NCBI RefSeq assembly: GCF_000308835.1
Contig: NZ_BAGN01000182.1
Location: 62,001 to 126,000 of the forward strand
Length of the DNA: 64,000 nt
Source: Nocardia vinacea NBRC 16497
GTDB taxonomy: Bacteria > Actinomycetota > Actinomycetes > Mycobacteriales > Mycobacteriaceae
Direction: 5' to 3'
Shown here: positions 17,678 through 25,421 of the stretch, piece by piece
Numbering within the stretch: position 1 is the stretch's first letter
How the letters are laid out: the number at the start of each line of letters is the position of its first letter
Translations under genes and position numbers: made by a program
The notes under the pieces: model-generated
What the model saw: the letters and a program-made list of their open reading frames with translations, nothing else
Told to the model about the DNA's origin: nothing
The model's database searches: none

Positions 17678-18475
17678 ATGCGGCGAGATACGCGATCGAC
17701 TGACGTGACGAACGAGGCCGTTGCTGTCTTTCTTGACTTCGAGAACCTGGTCCTCGGTGTCGGTGGCGCGAATACTGTTGCAGGCAACACTATTCCGTCG
17801 TCGGCGGTGCGTTGGTTGTGCCGCGGTTTCGGTAACGCCTCAGTTCGGCGCGCGTACGCGGATTGGCGTGACGTCCGGTTTGGCCAGTACGAGCCGGTGT
17901 TGGCGGAGAACGGCATCGACTTGGTTCAGCTCGGTCGCTTCACGCCCGGAACTCACAAGAACGCCGCTGACATCCGCCTGGCGGTCGACGCGATGGAGAC
18001 CCTGATCACTCACGGTGAGATCGGCGTGTTCGTGCTCGTCACAGGAGACAGTGACTTCACCCCGCTCGTGCAGAAGCTGCGTGAGTTCGGCAAGCACGTC
18101 ATCGGCGTCGGTACGAACGAGAACTCCACCAGCGCCCGCTTGGTGTCGGTCTGCAGTGAGTACAAGTTCTGGGCCACGGTGCTCAGGCAGGCGGAACCGG
18201 CCCAGAGTCTGACTGAATCGCCGAAACAGGCAGCGCCACAGAAGAATTTGGACAAGGCTAGACAGCTGCTGATGCAGGCGGTAGGGCAGATCACGACCGA
18301 TACCCCGACTGCTAGCGCGATCAAATCCAAGATGCTGGCGCTGGACTCGACGTTTGATGAGAACAACTACGGTTTCGGCAACTTCCGCGAGTTCTTGGCC
18401 AAGGTTGGCGGGGCGAAGATCGTTGGGCGGTCAGGTGGTGATATCACAGTGTCGTTGCCGGGGCCGTCGTCGTAG
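17678..18475 (+). CDS. NYN-domain RNase-like protein with a C-terminal LOTUS/OST-HTH-like domain
   Basis: A 265-residue protein. NYN (PIN-like) core: VAVFLDFENL (first Asp), KNAADIRLAVDAM (second acidic pair), VFVLVTGDSDFTPLVQKLREFGKHVIGVG (third acidic block and closing strand). Residues about 190-260 (LDKARQLLMQAVGQI, FDENNYGFGNFREFLAKVGG) form a LOTUS/OST-HTH-type RNA-binding domain. The pairing is common in bacterial NYN proteins. Substrate unknown; probably single-stranded RNA. The GTG or ATG start is not certain; the fold begins at about residue 15. Lies between the tRNA and a nuclease candidate, same strand. Confidence 0.8.
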   Translation: MRRDTRSTDVTNEAVAVFLDFENLVLGVGGANTVAGNTIPSSAVRWLCRGFGNASVRRAYADWRDVRFGQYEPVLAENGIDLVQLGRFTPGTHKNAADIRLAVDAMETLITHGEIGVFVLVTGDSDFTPLVQKLREFGKHVIGVGTNENSTSARLVSVCSEYKFWATVLRQAEPAQSLTESPKQAAPQKNLDKARQLLMQAVGQITTDTPTASAIKSKMLALDSTFDENNYGFGNFREFLAKVGGAKIVGRSGGDITVSLPGPSS

Positions 18476-18541
18476 GTAGTTCCGCTCAGCTGTTCACACG
18501 ATCGAGCCACTGCGTCATCAAGGCGGTGCGATAGTCACAGG

Positions 18542-19534
18542 ATGGTAGTCGATCTGGGGCGTCTCGTCGCCGACATGAACAGCTTGTCCGTCGATACATG
18601 GAGGCGCGCCGACGTCGGTGACCAGGTCAATCTTAAGTTCAGAGAGGACTCGTTAACCGATCACAATCTGTTCGAGCTGCATCTTCGTCACCAGGAGCTT
18701 CGGGTGTACCGGTTCGACCAGACAGAGGAGACCAAATCGGGCGCCGACTGGGAATGGTGGATCGGGACGCCCGAACGTGGCTGGCTGTGCCTCAAGATCC
18801 AAGCCAAACGCGTCTATGGGCTGAGCTATCCAGAATTGAATCACAAGGCCGGAGCGGGGTCGGCGGCGCTGCGACAGTACGAGGTACTCATTGACCAATG
18901 CGACTCACGACGGGCCGAATACCCGTTTCATGTCTTTTACAACGGCTGGTCAGATGGGCGGTTTCGTGGGGCTGACGACATTGCCGTCAACAGGAGTATC
19001 GAGCGCCACCAAATCAGTGGCCGTGTCCAGGAAGATATTTCGAAGTTATGGGGGTGTACGGTGATGCCGACTCGCAAGGTTCGCGAACAACACGCGATCA
19101 AGCGTGGTAGGCACCAATTCACCTACGTCCCGTCCTACCTGGAACACTCAGTGCCCTGGTCCGAGTTGATCATTCCCACTTTTTCCACAGCCGGCGCAGG
19201 CAAATATGGCGGTAGTAAGCAGGACGGCGCGGCGATCCTAAACGCGGTGTGGCATCGAGTCGAAGCCATCACGCAGCTCGCCGAGTTGCCAGACGATTAC
19301 ACCATGGAACACTTTTCAGTCATCCCCGTAGAAGAGTGGCTCCATCTTCAGGATCGCCGACTTCATACCAACCTGCCCCGGTACATCCAGACTGCGACGG
19401 ACATACCCCCCGACCTGGACTCGATCGGTGCTCGGCGCTCTGACCGCGTTCCCCGGCTTGCGGTGGTCCTGGACCTCAGCCAACAGCAAACGGGGATACC
19501 TCAACCTGACAACATGAGAGAGCCGCTGCGATGA
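18542..19534 (+). CDS. PD-(D/E)XK-like protein, DUF6615 type
   Basis: A 330-residue protein. The conserved part is NLKFREDSLTDHNLFELHLRH, then TKSGADWEWWIG, then WLCLKIQAKRVYG, giving the Glu, Asp and QxK positions of a restriction-endonuclease-like fold. The remainder (GSAALRQYEVLIDQCDSRRAEYPFHVFYNGW) fits actinobacterial DUF6615 proteins found near defence genes. Follows the NYN gene by 66 bp on the same strand and may be co-transcribed. Activity and role are inferred from motif order only. Confidence 0.58.
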   Translation: MVVDLGRLVADMNSLSVDTWRRADVGDQVNLKFREDSLTDHNLFELHLRHQELRVYRFDQTEETKSGADWEWWIGTPERGWLCLKIQAKRVYGLSYPELNHKAGAGSAALRQYEVLIDQCDSRRAEYPFHVFYNGWSDGRFRGADDIAVNRSIERHQISGRVQEDISKLWGCTVMPTRKVREQHAIKRGRHQFTYVPSYLEHSVPWSELIIPTFSTAGAGKYGGSKQDGAAILNAVWHRVEAITQLAELPDDYTMEHFSVIPVEEWLHLQDRRLHTNLPRYIQTATDIPPDLDSIGARRSDRVPRLAVVLDLSQQQTGIPQPDNMREPLR

Positions 19535-19717
19535 CGGGCCGGGATACGTCGATGCAGCTACGATTAATGCCTTCCGATAAGAATATTGCCACTACTAGCT
19601 CATCGTGGACTCGGCTGAAAGGTAACGAACCCGCAGGTCCACAATTAGCAGATATAGGCTATTTAGCGTGGCTACCGGCCATTGTAGACCTGGCATTAAA
19701 CTGCGATACTGGGCGGT

Positions 19718-20317
19718 GTGACGCAAACGATAGTCCTTGATGATGCGGTCGCTACGTTCTTGGAGGGCAAGGAGTCGCCTTCTCTTGACGATATGCGCGA
19801 ACTATGGTGGTCAATATTCGATCAGGAGACGCCTGGAGCGGAGGTGGGACTCGAACATTTTGTCGAGACGCTTTCTGTCGGCGCCGAGATTGAGGGGCTT
19901 GAGTTCAAGCTAGGCGCTTGGAAATGGGACGCGGCGACGAATCTCGCGAACTCTCTACTGAGCAGCCTGGTAATTGGAGCCGTCCTTGAATCGACCGGCC
20001 ATCTTCACTGGTCCGGATATACCGTTCCTGCCGTATTGGGCGTTCTGTTCAAGATGGAGAAAGTGCGCATAGAAACCAAAGACAAAGCGCTCATGCTGGT
20101 ACTCCAGGAGAAGACTGGCGACGATGGGCGACCGCGGTCGATAGATGATTTGTACGACTTGCTCCCCAGAAAGGAGCGGCGATCCATCGCGAAGTCCGAC
20201 TTCATCGCTTTTGTCGAACGGCTGCGGCAGGCAGGCAAAGCTGGCCAGGAAATCGGCGGAACCTTCCGGATCATCCCGGACGGTAAAGAGCCTTGGATCA
20301 AGATCAATATCTTCTAG
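19718..20317 (+). CDS. Hypothetical protein, 199 residues
   Basis: No family recognised. GTG start at 19718 (TQTIVLDDAVATFLEG). The N-terminal third is acidic; a central hydrophobic region (SSLVIGAVLESTG, YTVPAVLGVLF) could be one membrane-associated segment or a buried core. The C-terminal part is basic and helical (KERRSIAKSDFIAFVERLRQAGKAG). It ends 10 bp before a strong hairpin. Codon use looks normal and continuous. Confidence 0.5.
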   Translation: MTQTIVLDDAVATFLEGKESPSLDDMRELWWSIFDQETPGAEVGLEHFVETLSVGAEIEGLEFKLGAWKWDAATNLANSLLSSLVIGAVLESTGHLHWSGYTVPAVLGVLFKMEKVRIETKDKALMLVLQEKTGDDGRPRSIDDLYDLLPRKERRSIAKSDFIAFVERLRQAGKAGQEIGGTFRIIPDGKEPWIKINIF

Positions 20318-20326
20318 ATGGGAAAA

Positions 20327-20353
20327 CGGCTCCGCTGGATTTTAGCGGAGCCG
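20327..20353. terminator. Bidirectional hairpin terminator between convergent genes
   Basis: The perfect 10-bp inverted repeat CGGCTCCGCT / AGCGGAGCCG has a 7-base loop GGATTTT. It sits between the plus-strand gene ending at 20317 and the minus-strand gene ending at 20360, exactly where a shared terminator is expected. No long T run follows, as is common in actinomycetes. Confidence 0.8.
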
Positions 20354-20359
20354 TGTCAG

Positions 20360-20620
20360 TCAGTTGTCGTGATCGTCGCGCCAAAGCATTCGGACGTACC
20401 GAACAATTGGATTGAGCGCGACAGCGACGATCAGTCCCAGCAGGAACGCGGTGCCGAACAGCTTCCAGCCCAGGGTCCCAAGGCCGTGTGAAAGCTCGGG
20501 CGCAAGCGCAATGGTCAGCGATATTGCAAGACCAACGGCTAGGCCGCACTGGATCAACAGCATGAGGTTTCCAAGAACCTTGCTGGACCGATTTGAATTT
20601 GACTGTTTCGGGTCTACCAT
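20360..20620 (-). CDS. Small two-helix membrane protein
   Basis: An 86-residue protein from ATG 20620 (MVDPKQSNSNRSSK), preceded by GGGAGTCACCG. Two hydrophobic helices, LGNLMLLIQCGLAVGLAISLTIAL and LFGTAFLLGLIVAVALN, are separated by a short loop; the C-terminus is charged (RYVRMLWRDDHDN). Family not recognised. Alone between the hairpin and a large metalloprotein gene; small membrane proteins in defence regions can be effectors, but nothing here proves it. Confidence 0.6.
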   Translation of the reverse strand: MVDPKQSNSNRSSKVLGNLMLLIQCGLAVGLAISLTIALAPELSHGLGTLGWKLFGTAFLLGLIVAVALNPIVRYVRMLWRDDHDN

Positions 20621-20751
20621 CGGTGACTCCCTCGTCAATAGACGGGCCAACGGCCCGAGTCACCGCATTTCGGCGACCACCCTGCGCTCGTTTGACCAGC
20701 GCAGCGAAGAGCCAAAATAGAAAGATTGACGCGATTTTCTCATTTGTCGCA

Positions 20752-22506
20752 CTATTTGTCAAGATCCGAATGGTCGCGACTATCTGGTCTGAGTGATTCG
20801 AGCGCCCTTTGATCGACGTATGATTCACAGGAAATGATACTCCGGATGACGGCCGACAGTTCTCGTTCCCATTGCAACCAATCGACATCCTGCATCGTCA
20901 GACCTTGTCCCATAATGTCCTCAAATTGGCCAGCGGTAAGCTGCGTCGCCAGGTCATCGCCGATATACATTCCCAGGTGTGTCTGACCGTCGACATGCCA
21001 TATGAGAGCTGTGTAGGGGGTACCTGTCAAGTTCCAATAGATCCCGTAAGCTTGTCGATCGCTTGGAAGCATGGCTTTTTCGGGACCGATGAGAGTGTTC
21101 GTCGGGACATCCAGTAGAACGACGGTCGGGATGCGCTTGCGAGTTGGCTCTATCCAGTGGGCCGCGAAGTGAGGATCCGTGTAGCAACTGGCGGCCACGC
21201 AGAACGCATATGGCCCGCGATCCTTCCATGCGTCGAGCAACTCAAGCATGTCTGCGGGTTCTCGGAACCCCACATGGAAAATCTCAAAGTCATCGCTGTC
21301 CCCGATATTTGTCCGGCACTTCACCGAGACAACAACGCTATTGCCGAGGCTTTCAAGGTGTTTTCGGGGCTGCTCGTCCCATTCGTAGCTCTCTAAAAGG
21401 CGTCCTGCCAGGCGCGCGTGGAACACGAGGTCGGGAACGCCGTCAACAGATGCGACGTGAGTGATCACGTGCATGAAGTCCTCGGGGTCGATGACGCCCT
21501 TCATGTATCCGAAACTCGCTGGCCACAGATGATTGCGGAAGGGAAAGCGGGTAGCTGCCAGCATGGCGACGGACTCGTCATAGCTGGTCGGTGCCGGCGC
21601 ACCTGCCGGGTTGACGCGAAGACGCGTATGTCCTGCCGATGCCAGCAGATCGGCCACCTGTCGAGTCGCTTCGATATGACCATCCCACGGGAGTACCGTG
21701 GCGCCGCGCTCGCTCAGATGGCTGGCGCACTCGTCGTAGACGACCTGTTCCCAGGCTCGCCATGCCTCATCGTTCAGCGGGTCATCGACGCCCCCATACG
21801 CGGTGTTCTTCTGGAGCGTGTGGTTGCCGAAGCGATCCGATATGGCGGTGTCCGCTTGCCTGGCAAGCTCTGAAATGCGGGGTGCCAGGTCGCGAAGTAG
21901 CAACGAGAACCGCCGGTCAGGACGATCTACATTCGGGATGTCAGATAACTTAAACTCACCGGGGAACGCGCTGGCCGCGAGCGAGAGGATCGGCGTCTGC
22001 ATCGACGCACGCGTTATTGCCGTCAGGAGAGAATCCTTGCGAATGGGATCCTCCAGCTGTTGGACTAAGACGGCCGCCCGGTTGTAGTACGCCTCGTACG
22101 CTCCACCTTTGGAGAGAACTGACGAGGCGTTTGGGTATCTGACCTCAGCTAGGTTGATGCTGCTGAAAGTGGCAAAAACCTCGTGCGTATACCGTGATGC
22201 CCCGAGAAGTTCTCCGAACAACTCGACCGCCCACGGTTGATACTCATGTGCGAAATGCAGGGCGGAACCCCATGCCGTTGAGTCATTGAGCGCTTTGTGA
22301 TGAATCTCGTGGATATGGGTGACGTGATGCTCCATGGTATCGGCACCGGCCAAGCTCAGCGTCGTATCTCCGGGACGATAATGACCATAGCTGACGCCCG
22401 ACTGGAAATGCAGTGCGTCATCTGCGGCGCTCTCAGGCACCGTCAGGTCTTCCAGCTCAGACAAAAACTGCTGATAAGCGTCCTCAAACTCGTCCACTAT
22501 TGCCAC
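20752..22506 (-). CDS. Large HEIHH-motif metalloprotein, function unknown
   Basis: A 584-residue soluble protein. Near residue 65 it has HVTHIHEIHHKALNDSTAWG, which contains an HExxH zinc-binding motif (HEIHH) in a helix, as in gluzincin-type peptidases. A third ligand could be among the later Glu/His-rich helices (FAHEYQPWAVELFGEL). The C-terminal half has Rossmann-like beta-alpha blocks (SVVVSVKCRTNIG, RIPTVVLLDVPTN). No secretion signal, so it acts in the cytosol. Overlaps the downstream end of the DUF4236 gene by 10 bp, so the two are probably co-transcribed. I do not know its family. Confidence 0.6.
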   Translation of the reverse strand: MAIVDEFEDAYQQFLSELEDLTVPESAADDALHFQSGVSYGHYRPGDTTLSLAGADTMEHHVTHIHEIHHKALNDSTAWGSALHFAHEYQPWAVELFGELLGASRYTHEVFATFSSINLAEVRYPNASSVLSKGGAYEAYYNRAAVLVQQLEDPIRKDSLLTAITRASMQTPILSLAASAFPGEFKLSDIPNVDRPDRRFSLLLRDLAPRISELARQADTAISDRFGNHTLQKNTAYGGVDDPLNDEAWRAWEQVVYDECASHLSERGATVLPWDGHIEATRQVADLLASAGHTRLRVNPAGAPAPTSYDESVAMLAATRFPFRNHLWPASFGYMKGVIDPEDFMHVITHVASVDGVPDLVFHARLAGRLLESYEWDEQPRKHLESLGNSVVVSVKCRTNIGDSDDFEIFHVGFREPADMLELLDAWKDRGPYAFCVAASCYTDPHFAAHWIEPTRKRIPTVVLLDVPTNTLIGPEKAMLPSDRQAYGIYWNLTGTPYTALIWHVDGQTHLGMYIGDDLATQLTAGQFEDIMGQGLTMQDVDWLQWERELSAVIRSIISCESYVDQRALESLRPDSRDHSDLDK

Positions 22507-22994
22507 CTGAAGTCAGAGGTTTCATCGTCGTCGTGACTCAAGGGCGTACTGGCGTTGGCCTGCGAAGCACTGCGGTTCGCCGCAGCTTTTCGTCTGTCCG
22601 ATCGCGCCAGCAGCGCGCTGTAGACCAGAAAGGCCGTCACCAGCCAAAGCGGAATCGCCAGCCAGATCAGTCCGCCTGCGGTGGCCGCGCAGGCTCCGCC
22701 CCCGACGATCAACGCAAAGAAGGCGACACCGATCTCAGCCTCGCGGCCAGTCGGGGCCGCAGCAGTCGAGTTCGTAGGAGCAGCGGGCGCGAGTACTTGT
22801 CTCGGTCGGCCTTTTGGTCGGGGACCGATGGTCTTGGTGTCGTAGATGCCGGTGCCAGGTATCCGCACTGTTCGCTGGAGACGTCCGTCGGCGCGGCGTG
22901 TCAGTCGGGCGGGCCCAGCACCGGCGCTGAAGCCGAACCCGGATTTCGAAGCTGTGACACGCACCGGACCGAACTTCCTCGTCATGCGGACCAT
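22497..22994 (-). CDS. DUF4236 domain protein with two membrane helices
   Basis: A 165-residue protein from ATG 22994, preceded by CCAGGGGGCAGCCG. Residues 4-50 match DUF4236: KFGPVRVTASKSGFGFSAGAGPARLTRR and TVRIPGTGIYDTK in sequence. After a Pro/Ala linker come the hydrophobic segments VAFFALIVGGGACAATAGG and LIWLAIPLWLVTAFLVYSAL, then a basic, Ser-rich tail. Function unknown. A broken second copy of its 5' end lies at 25240-25345. Confidence 0.75.
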   Translation of the reverse strand: MVRMTRKFGPVRVTASKSGFGFSAGAGPARLTRRADGRLQRTVRIPGTGIYDTKTIGPRPKGRPRQVLAPAAPTNSTAAAPTGREAEIGVAFFALIVGGGACAATAGGLIWLAIPLWLVTAFLVYSALLARSDRRKAAANRSASQANASTPLSHDDDETSDFRWQ

Positions 22995-23045
22995 CGGCTG
23001 CCCCCTGGCAAGTGAACTCGAAAGATCTTGCACCGGACATATTTT
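22920..23045. repeat. Direct repeat, left copy (promoter and 5' end of the DUF4236 gene)
   Basis: This segment and 25240-25350 are clearly related in the same orientation: both contain GTGACACGCACC, TGAACTCGAAA and TTGCACCGGA in the same order with similar spacing. The left copy is intact as a gene start; the right copy has small gaps. They bracket the IS110-Lsr2 gene. Confidence 0.7.
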
Positions 23046-23384
23046 GGTATGCCAACCTGGCGCTGCGGTCGATCCTACTGCCGACGGACTCCAAGGGGTG
23101 CTGTTATTGCTGGTGGCCGCCAAGCACACTCGAACGCGCTGCTCTTGCTTCGTCAGCGACGCAGTCCTTTTCAAGACTGACCACGACAGGGGCCCATCGG
23201 CTCCGAATACATTGCGGGCATTGACCATGGCTGGCACACCTCTGGCCCTCACGAAGGCTCATGCAAGAAGGCCGATCAATGCTCGGCGAAAGGGCGACTC
23301 GACCGCTCACGTATGGACGCGCTTGAAGCGCTTTGTGGAGCCTGCCGGCGAGTTGTCACACAACCTGAACAGAACAGCAATCGG

Positions 23385-24640
23385 ATGGATGCGGCTGTGC
23401 AGCAGAGATTTTGGGCTGGAGTGGATGTCGGTAAGTCAGCGCACCACTGCGCGGTGATCGACGACGATGGAACCCAGTTGCTGACGCAACGAGTCGCCAA
23501 CGATGAGACTGAACTCAACGCGCTCATCGCTTCGGTCGAAGCGCTCGCTGGCGGTGTGGAAGTAACGTGGGCGACCGATGTCAACCGCGGCGGCGCCTGC
23601 CTTCTCATCGCATTGTTGCTGGAACGCGGCCATCGGCTGGTCTATATCCACGGACGCACCTTCTACCATGCAGCCGTGGCACAGTCGGGCGAGCGAAAGA
23701 CCGACGCCAAGGACGCGGCCGTGATGGCCAACCACATCCGGATGCGGCGAGATCTGCGGCCGATCCACGCAGTGGATGAGATCACTGCCGAGCTCCGTCT
23801 GCTGACTGCCGAGCGTGCCAGCCTGGTTTCCGACCGAATTGCTGTCGTCAACAGAATCCGCGCTCACCTACTCGAATACTTCCCCGCGCTCGAAGCCACG
23901 TTCGACTACGCACACTCCAAAGGCGCACGGATCTTGCTGACGAGGTTCCAGACCCCGCAAGCTATTCGAGATGCCGGACACGACGAGCTCGTGAGCTGGC
24001 TCAAGAGCAAGGAGGTCCGTAAGGCGTCCACAATCGCCACCGCCGCAGTCACTGCGGCACACGCCCAGCAGATCACTTTTCCAGGCCAAGCGCTGGCAAG
24101 CAGTTTGGTTTCGAAGCTCGCCCAAACGATGCTTGATCTCGATGTCGACATCGCTCGCGTCGACGCGATGATCGAAAGCCGAGTGTATCGGCACGACGAC
24201 GCGGCAATCATCCTCAGTATGCCGGGCTTCGGGGTGTCGCTCACCGCCGACTTCCTGACCGCGACCCGCGGTGGCATGGCCGCTTTCACCAGCGCGGATC
24301 GCCTGGCCGGATTCTGTGGCCTGGCGCCGGTGCCTCGCGACTCGGGACAGGTGACCGGCAATCATCGCCGCCCCCGTCACTACAACCGGCGCCTCCTGCG
24401 AGCCTGCTACCTGGCGGCGCAGACAGCACGTCAGTGGGATCCAGTGGCAGATGCTTTCTACCAGCGAAAACGGCGTGAAGGAAAGAGCCATGTTCAAGCC
24501 ATTCTCGCCTTGGCCCGCCGCCGAATCAATGTGCTCTGGGCGATGCTCCGGGACAGAACGCCCTACCGCGGAGCCCCAACCGAGCTGCCGAGCCCAGTGA
24601 CCGGTTGTGCCGTCGAGACGGCGGCGACAAGCACATGTCC
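23385..24640 (+). mobile_element. IS110-family insertion sequence, transposase portion
   Basis: Bounds are those of the recognisable transposase; true ends cannot be read because IS110 elements lack terminal inverted repeats. The non-coding DNA between about 23050 and 23384 is where a bridge RNA of IS110-group elements would be encoded, but I could not fold one with confidence by eye. Confidence 0.7.
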
Positions 24641-25013
24641 TTCAAAATTGGGCTACCACGGACAAGAACGAATGCCTGTGCCGTGGAAGACCATGCCGTT
24701 CGTCGACAACTACGACGGCAGATCCCTGGCCACGGAAACCGTGTCGTTCGCTCTTGACGGCGTCGGCTACGAGATGAACCTGTCCGCGCTCAACGCCAGC
24801 GAGCTACGGCGAATCTTCGAGCAGTGGACGCCGCACGCGAAGGAGATACCCCACGGGGATGAAGGCGTCAAGCGGCAGGTCAGGTTTACGGTAGGAAAAC
24901 AACCGAGCGCAGCCATCCGCGAATGGGCGCGAAGTCACGGCCATCAGGTAGCCAGCCGAGGCCGGATCTCACCTCAACTCGTCTCCGCGTACTACGAGCA
25001 TGGCTTGGTGTGA
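23385..25013 (+). CDS. IS110-family transposase fused in frame to an Lsr2 domain
   Basis: A 542-residue protein from ATG 23385. Residues 1-160 are the RuvC-like DEDD domain (FWAGVDVGKSAHHCAVID, KTDAKDAAVMA). Residues about 270-390 are the serine-containing Transposase_20 domain (SMPGFGVSLTADFL, GLAPVPRDSGQVTGN, RRLLRACYLAA). Instead of ending near residue 410, the frame runs through about 20 linker residues into a complete Lsr2-like protein (DNYDGRSLATETVSF, LRRIFEQWTPHAKE, IREWARSHGHQVASRGRIS). IS110 enzymes recombine DNA guided by a bridge RNA. The Lsr2 part also has its own ATG at 24672, so a separate protein is possible. Confidence 0.82.
   Translation: MDAAVQQRFWAGVDVGKSAHHCAVIDDDGTQLLTQRVANDETELNALIASVEALAGGVEVTWATDVNRGGACLLIALLLERGHRLVYIHGRTFYHAAVAQSGERKTDAKDAAVMANHIRMRRDLRPIHAVDEITAELRLLTAERASLVSDRIAVVNRIRAHLLEYFPALEATFDYAHSKGARILLTRFQTPQAIRDAGHDELVSWLKSKEVRKASTIATAAVTAAHAQQITFPGQALASSLVSKLAQTMLDLDVDIARVDAMIESRVYRHDDAAIILSMPGFGVSLTADFLTATRGGMAAFTSADRLAGFCGLAPVPRDSGQVTGNHRRPRHYNRRLLRACYLAAQTARQWDPVADAFYQRKRREGKSHVQAILALARRRINVLWAMLRDRTPYRGAPTELPSPVTGCAVETAATSTCPSKLGYHGQERMPVPWKTMPFVDNYDGRSLATETVSFALDGVGYEMNLSALNASELRRIFEQWTPHAKEIPHGDEGVKRQVRFTVGKQPSAAIREWARSHGHQVASRGRISPQLVSAYYEHGLV
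24672..25013 (+). other. Lsr2 domain, possible independent lsr2 gene
   Basis: 113 residues from an internal ATG in the same frame as the transposase. It has both Lsr2 parts: a dimerisation domain (FVDNYDGRSLATETVSFALDG) and a DNA-binding domain with RGR. Its N-terminus MPVPWKTMPF differs from the usual MARKVVVE-type start, as if the first strand was replaced at the fusion point. A weak purine stretch GGACAAGAACG precedes the ATG. It could be made as a fusion, alone, or both. Confidence 0.5.
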
Positions 25014-25421
25014 ACCGACGTTGAGATTTGCCCATTCGCGGTGCGCCCATCCGGGCTCACACTCGGCCATCGAAACTCCGTCCTGACGTGAACCCGCAGC
25101 GTACCGCGCCTCCCCTAGCACGCCATCCGCGAACTACCGGTTTTCGATCGCGCAAATATCAGCGTTTTCCCTTGATGCACGAACCATTAATTGCCTAGGA
25201 GGCGAACCGCTAGGCCAGATATTGCCTAGCGGTAAGCGGCGTAAAGCCCGGCACAGAAGCCGAGTCCGGATTTTCGAAGTGGTGACACGCACCAGACCCC
25301 ACTTCTCGTCACGCTGCTCCTGGCAAATGAACTCGAAAAATGTTGCACCGGAGGCGTTGTAGCCACGCGGGGCGCGACGGTACTTTGATGGTAATTAGCG
25401 TTCTGCAGTGGTGGGGGATTC
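25014..25421. other. Intergenic stretch with the right repeat copy
   Basis: About 400 bp after the IS110-Lsr2 gene. Apart from the broken DUF4236 copy (25230-25350) there is a short self-similar patch around 25190-25235 (TTGCCTAGGAGGCGAACCGC and ATTGCCTAGCGGTAAGC share TTGCCTAG and an inverted CGCTAGG/CCTAGCG). This could be an insertion scar or small operator. No gene seen. Confidence 0.35.
25230..25350 (-). pseudogene. Broken second copy of the DUF4236 gene start
   Basis: On the minus strand the frame reads VTRSGVWCVSPLRKSGLGFCAGLYAAYR and stops after about 28 residues; taken in pieces it lines up with MTRKFGPVRVTASKSGFGFSAGAG of the intact gene, with substitutions. The upstream 35 bp also match the intact gene's promoter region. 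Only this end remains. It forms the right copy of a direct repeat around the IS110-Lsr2 gene. Confidence 0.65.

Noticed and set aside
23385..25013. Terminal inverted repeats of the IS110 element
   Set aside because: None found, and none expected for this family, so exact element ends are not given.
25190..25240. Short repeats around TTGCCTAG as a CRISPR-like or insertion-end signal
   Set aside because: Only two imperfect units with no regular spacing; at most an insertion scar.
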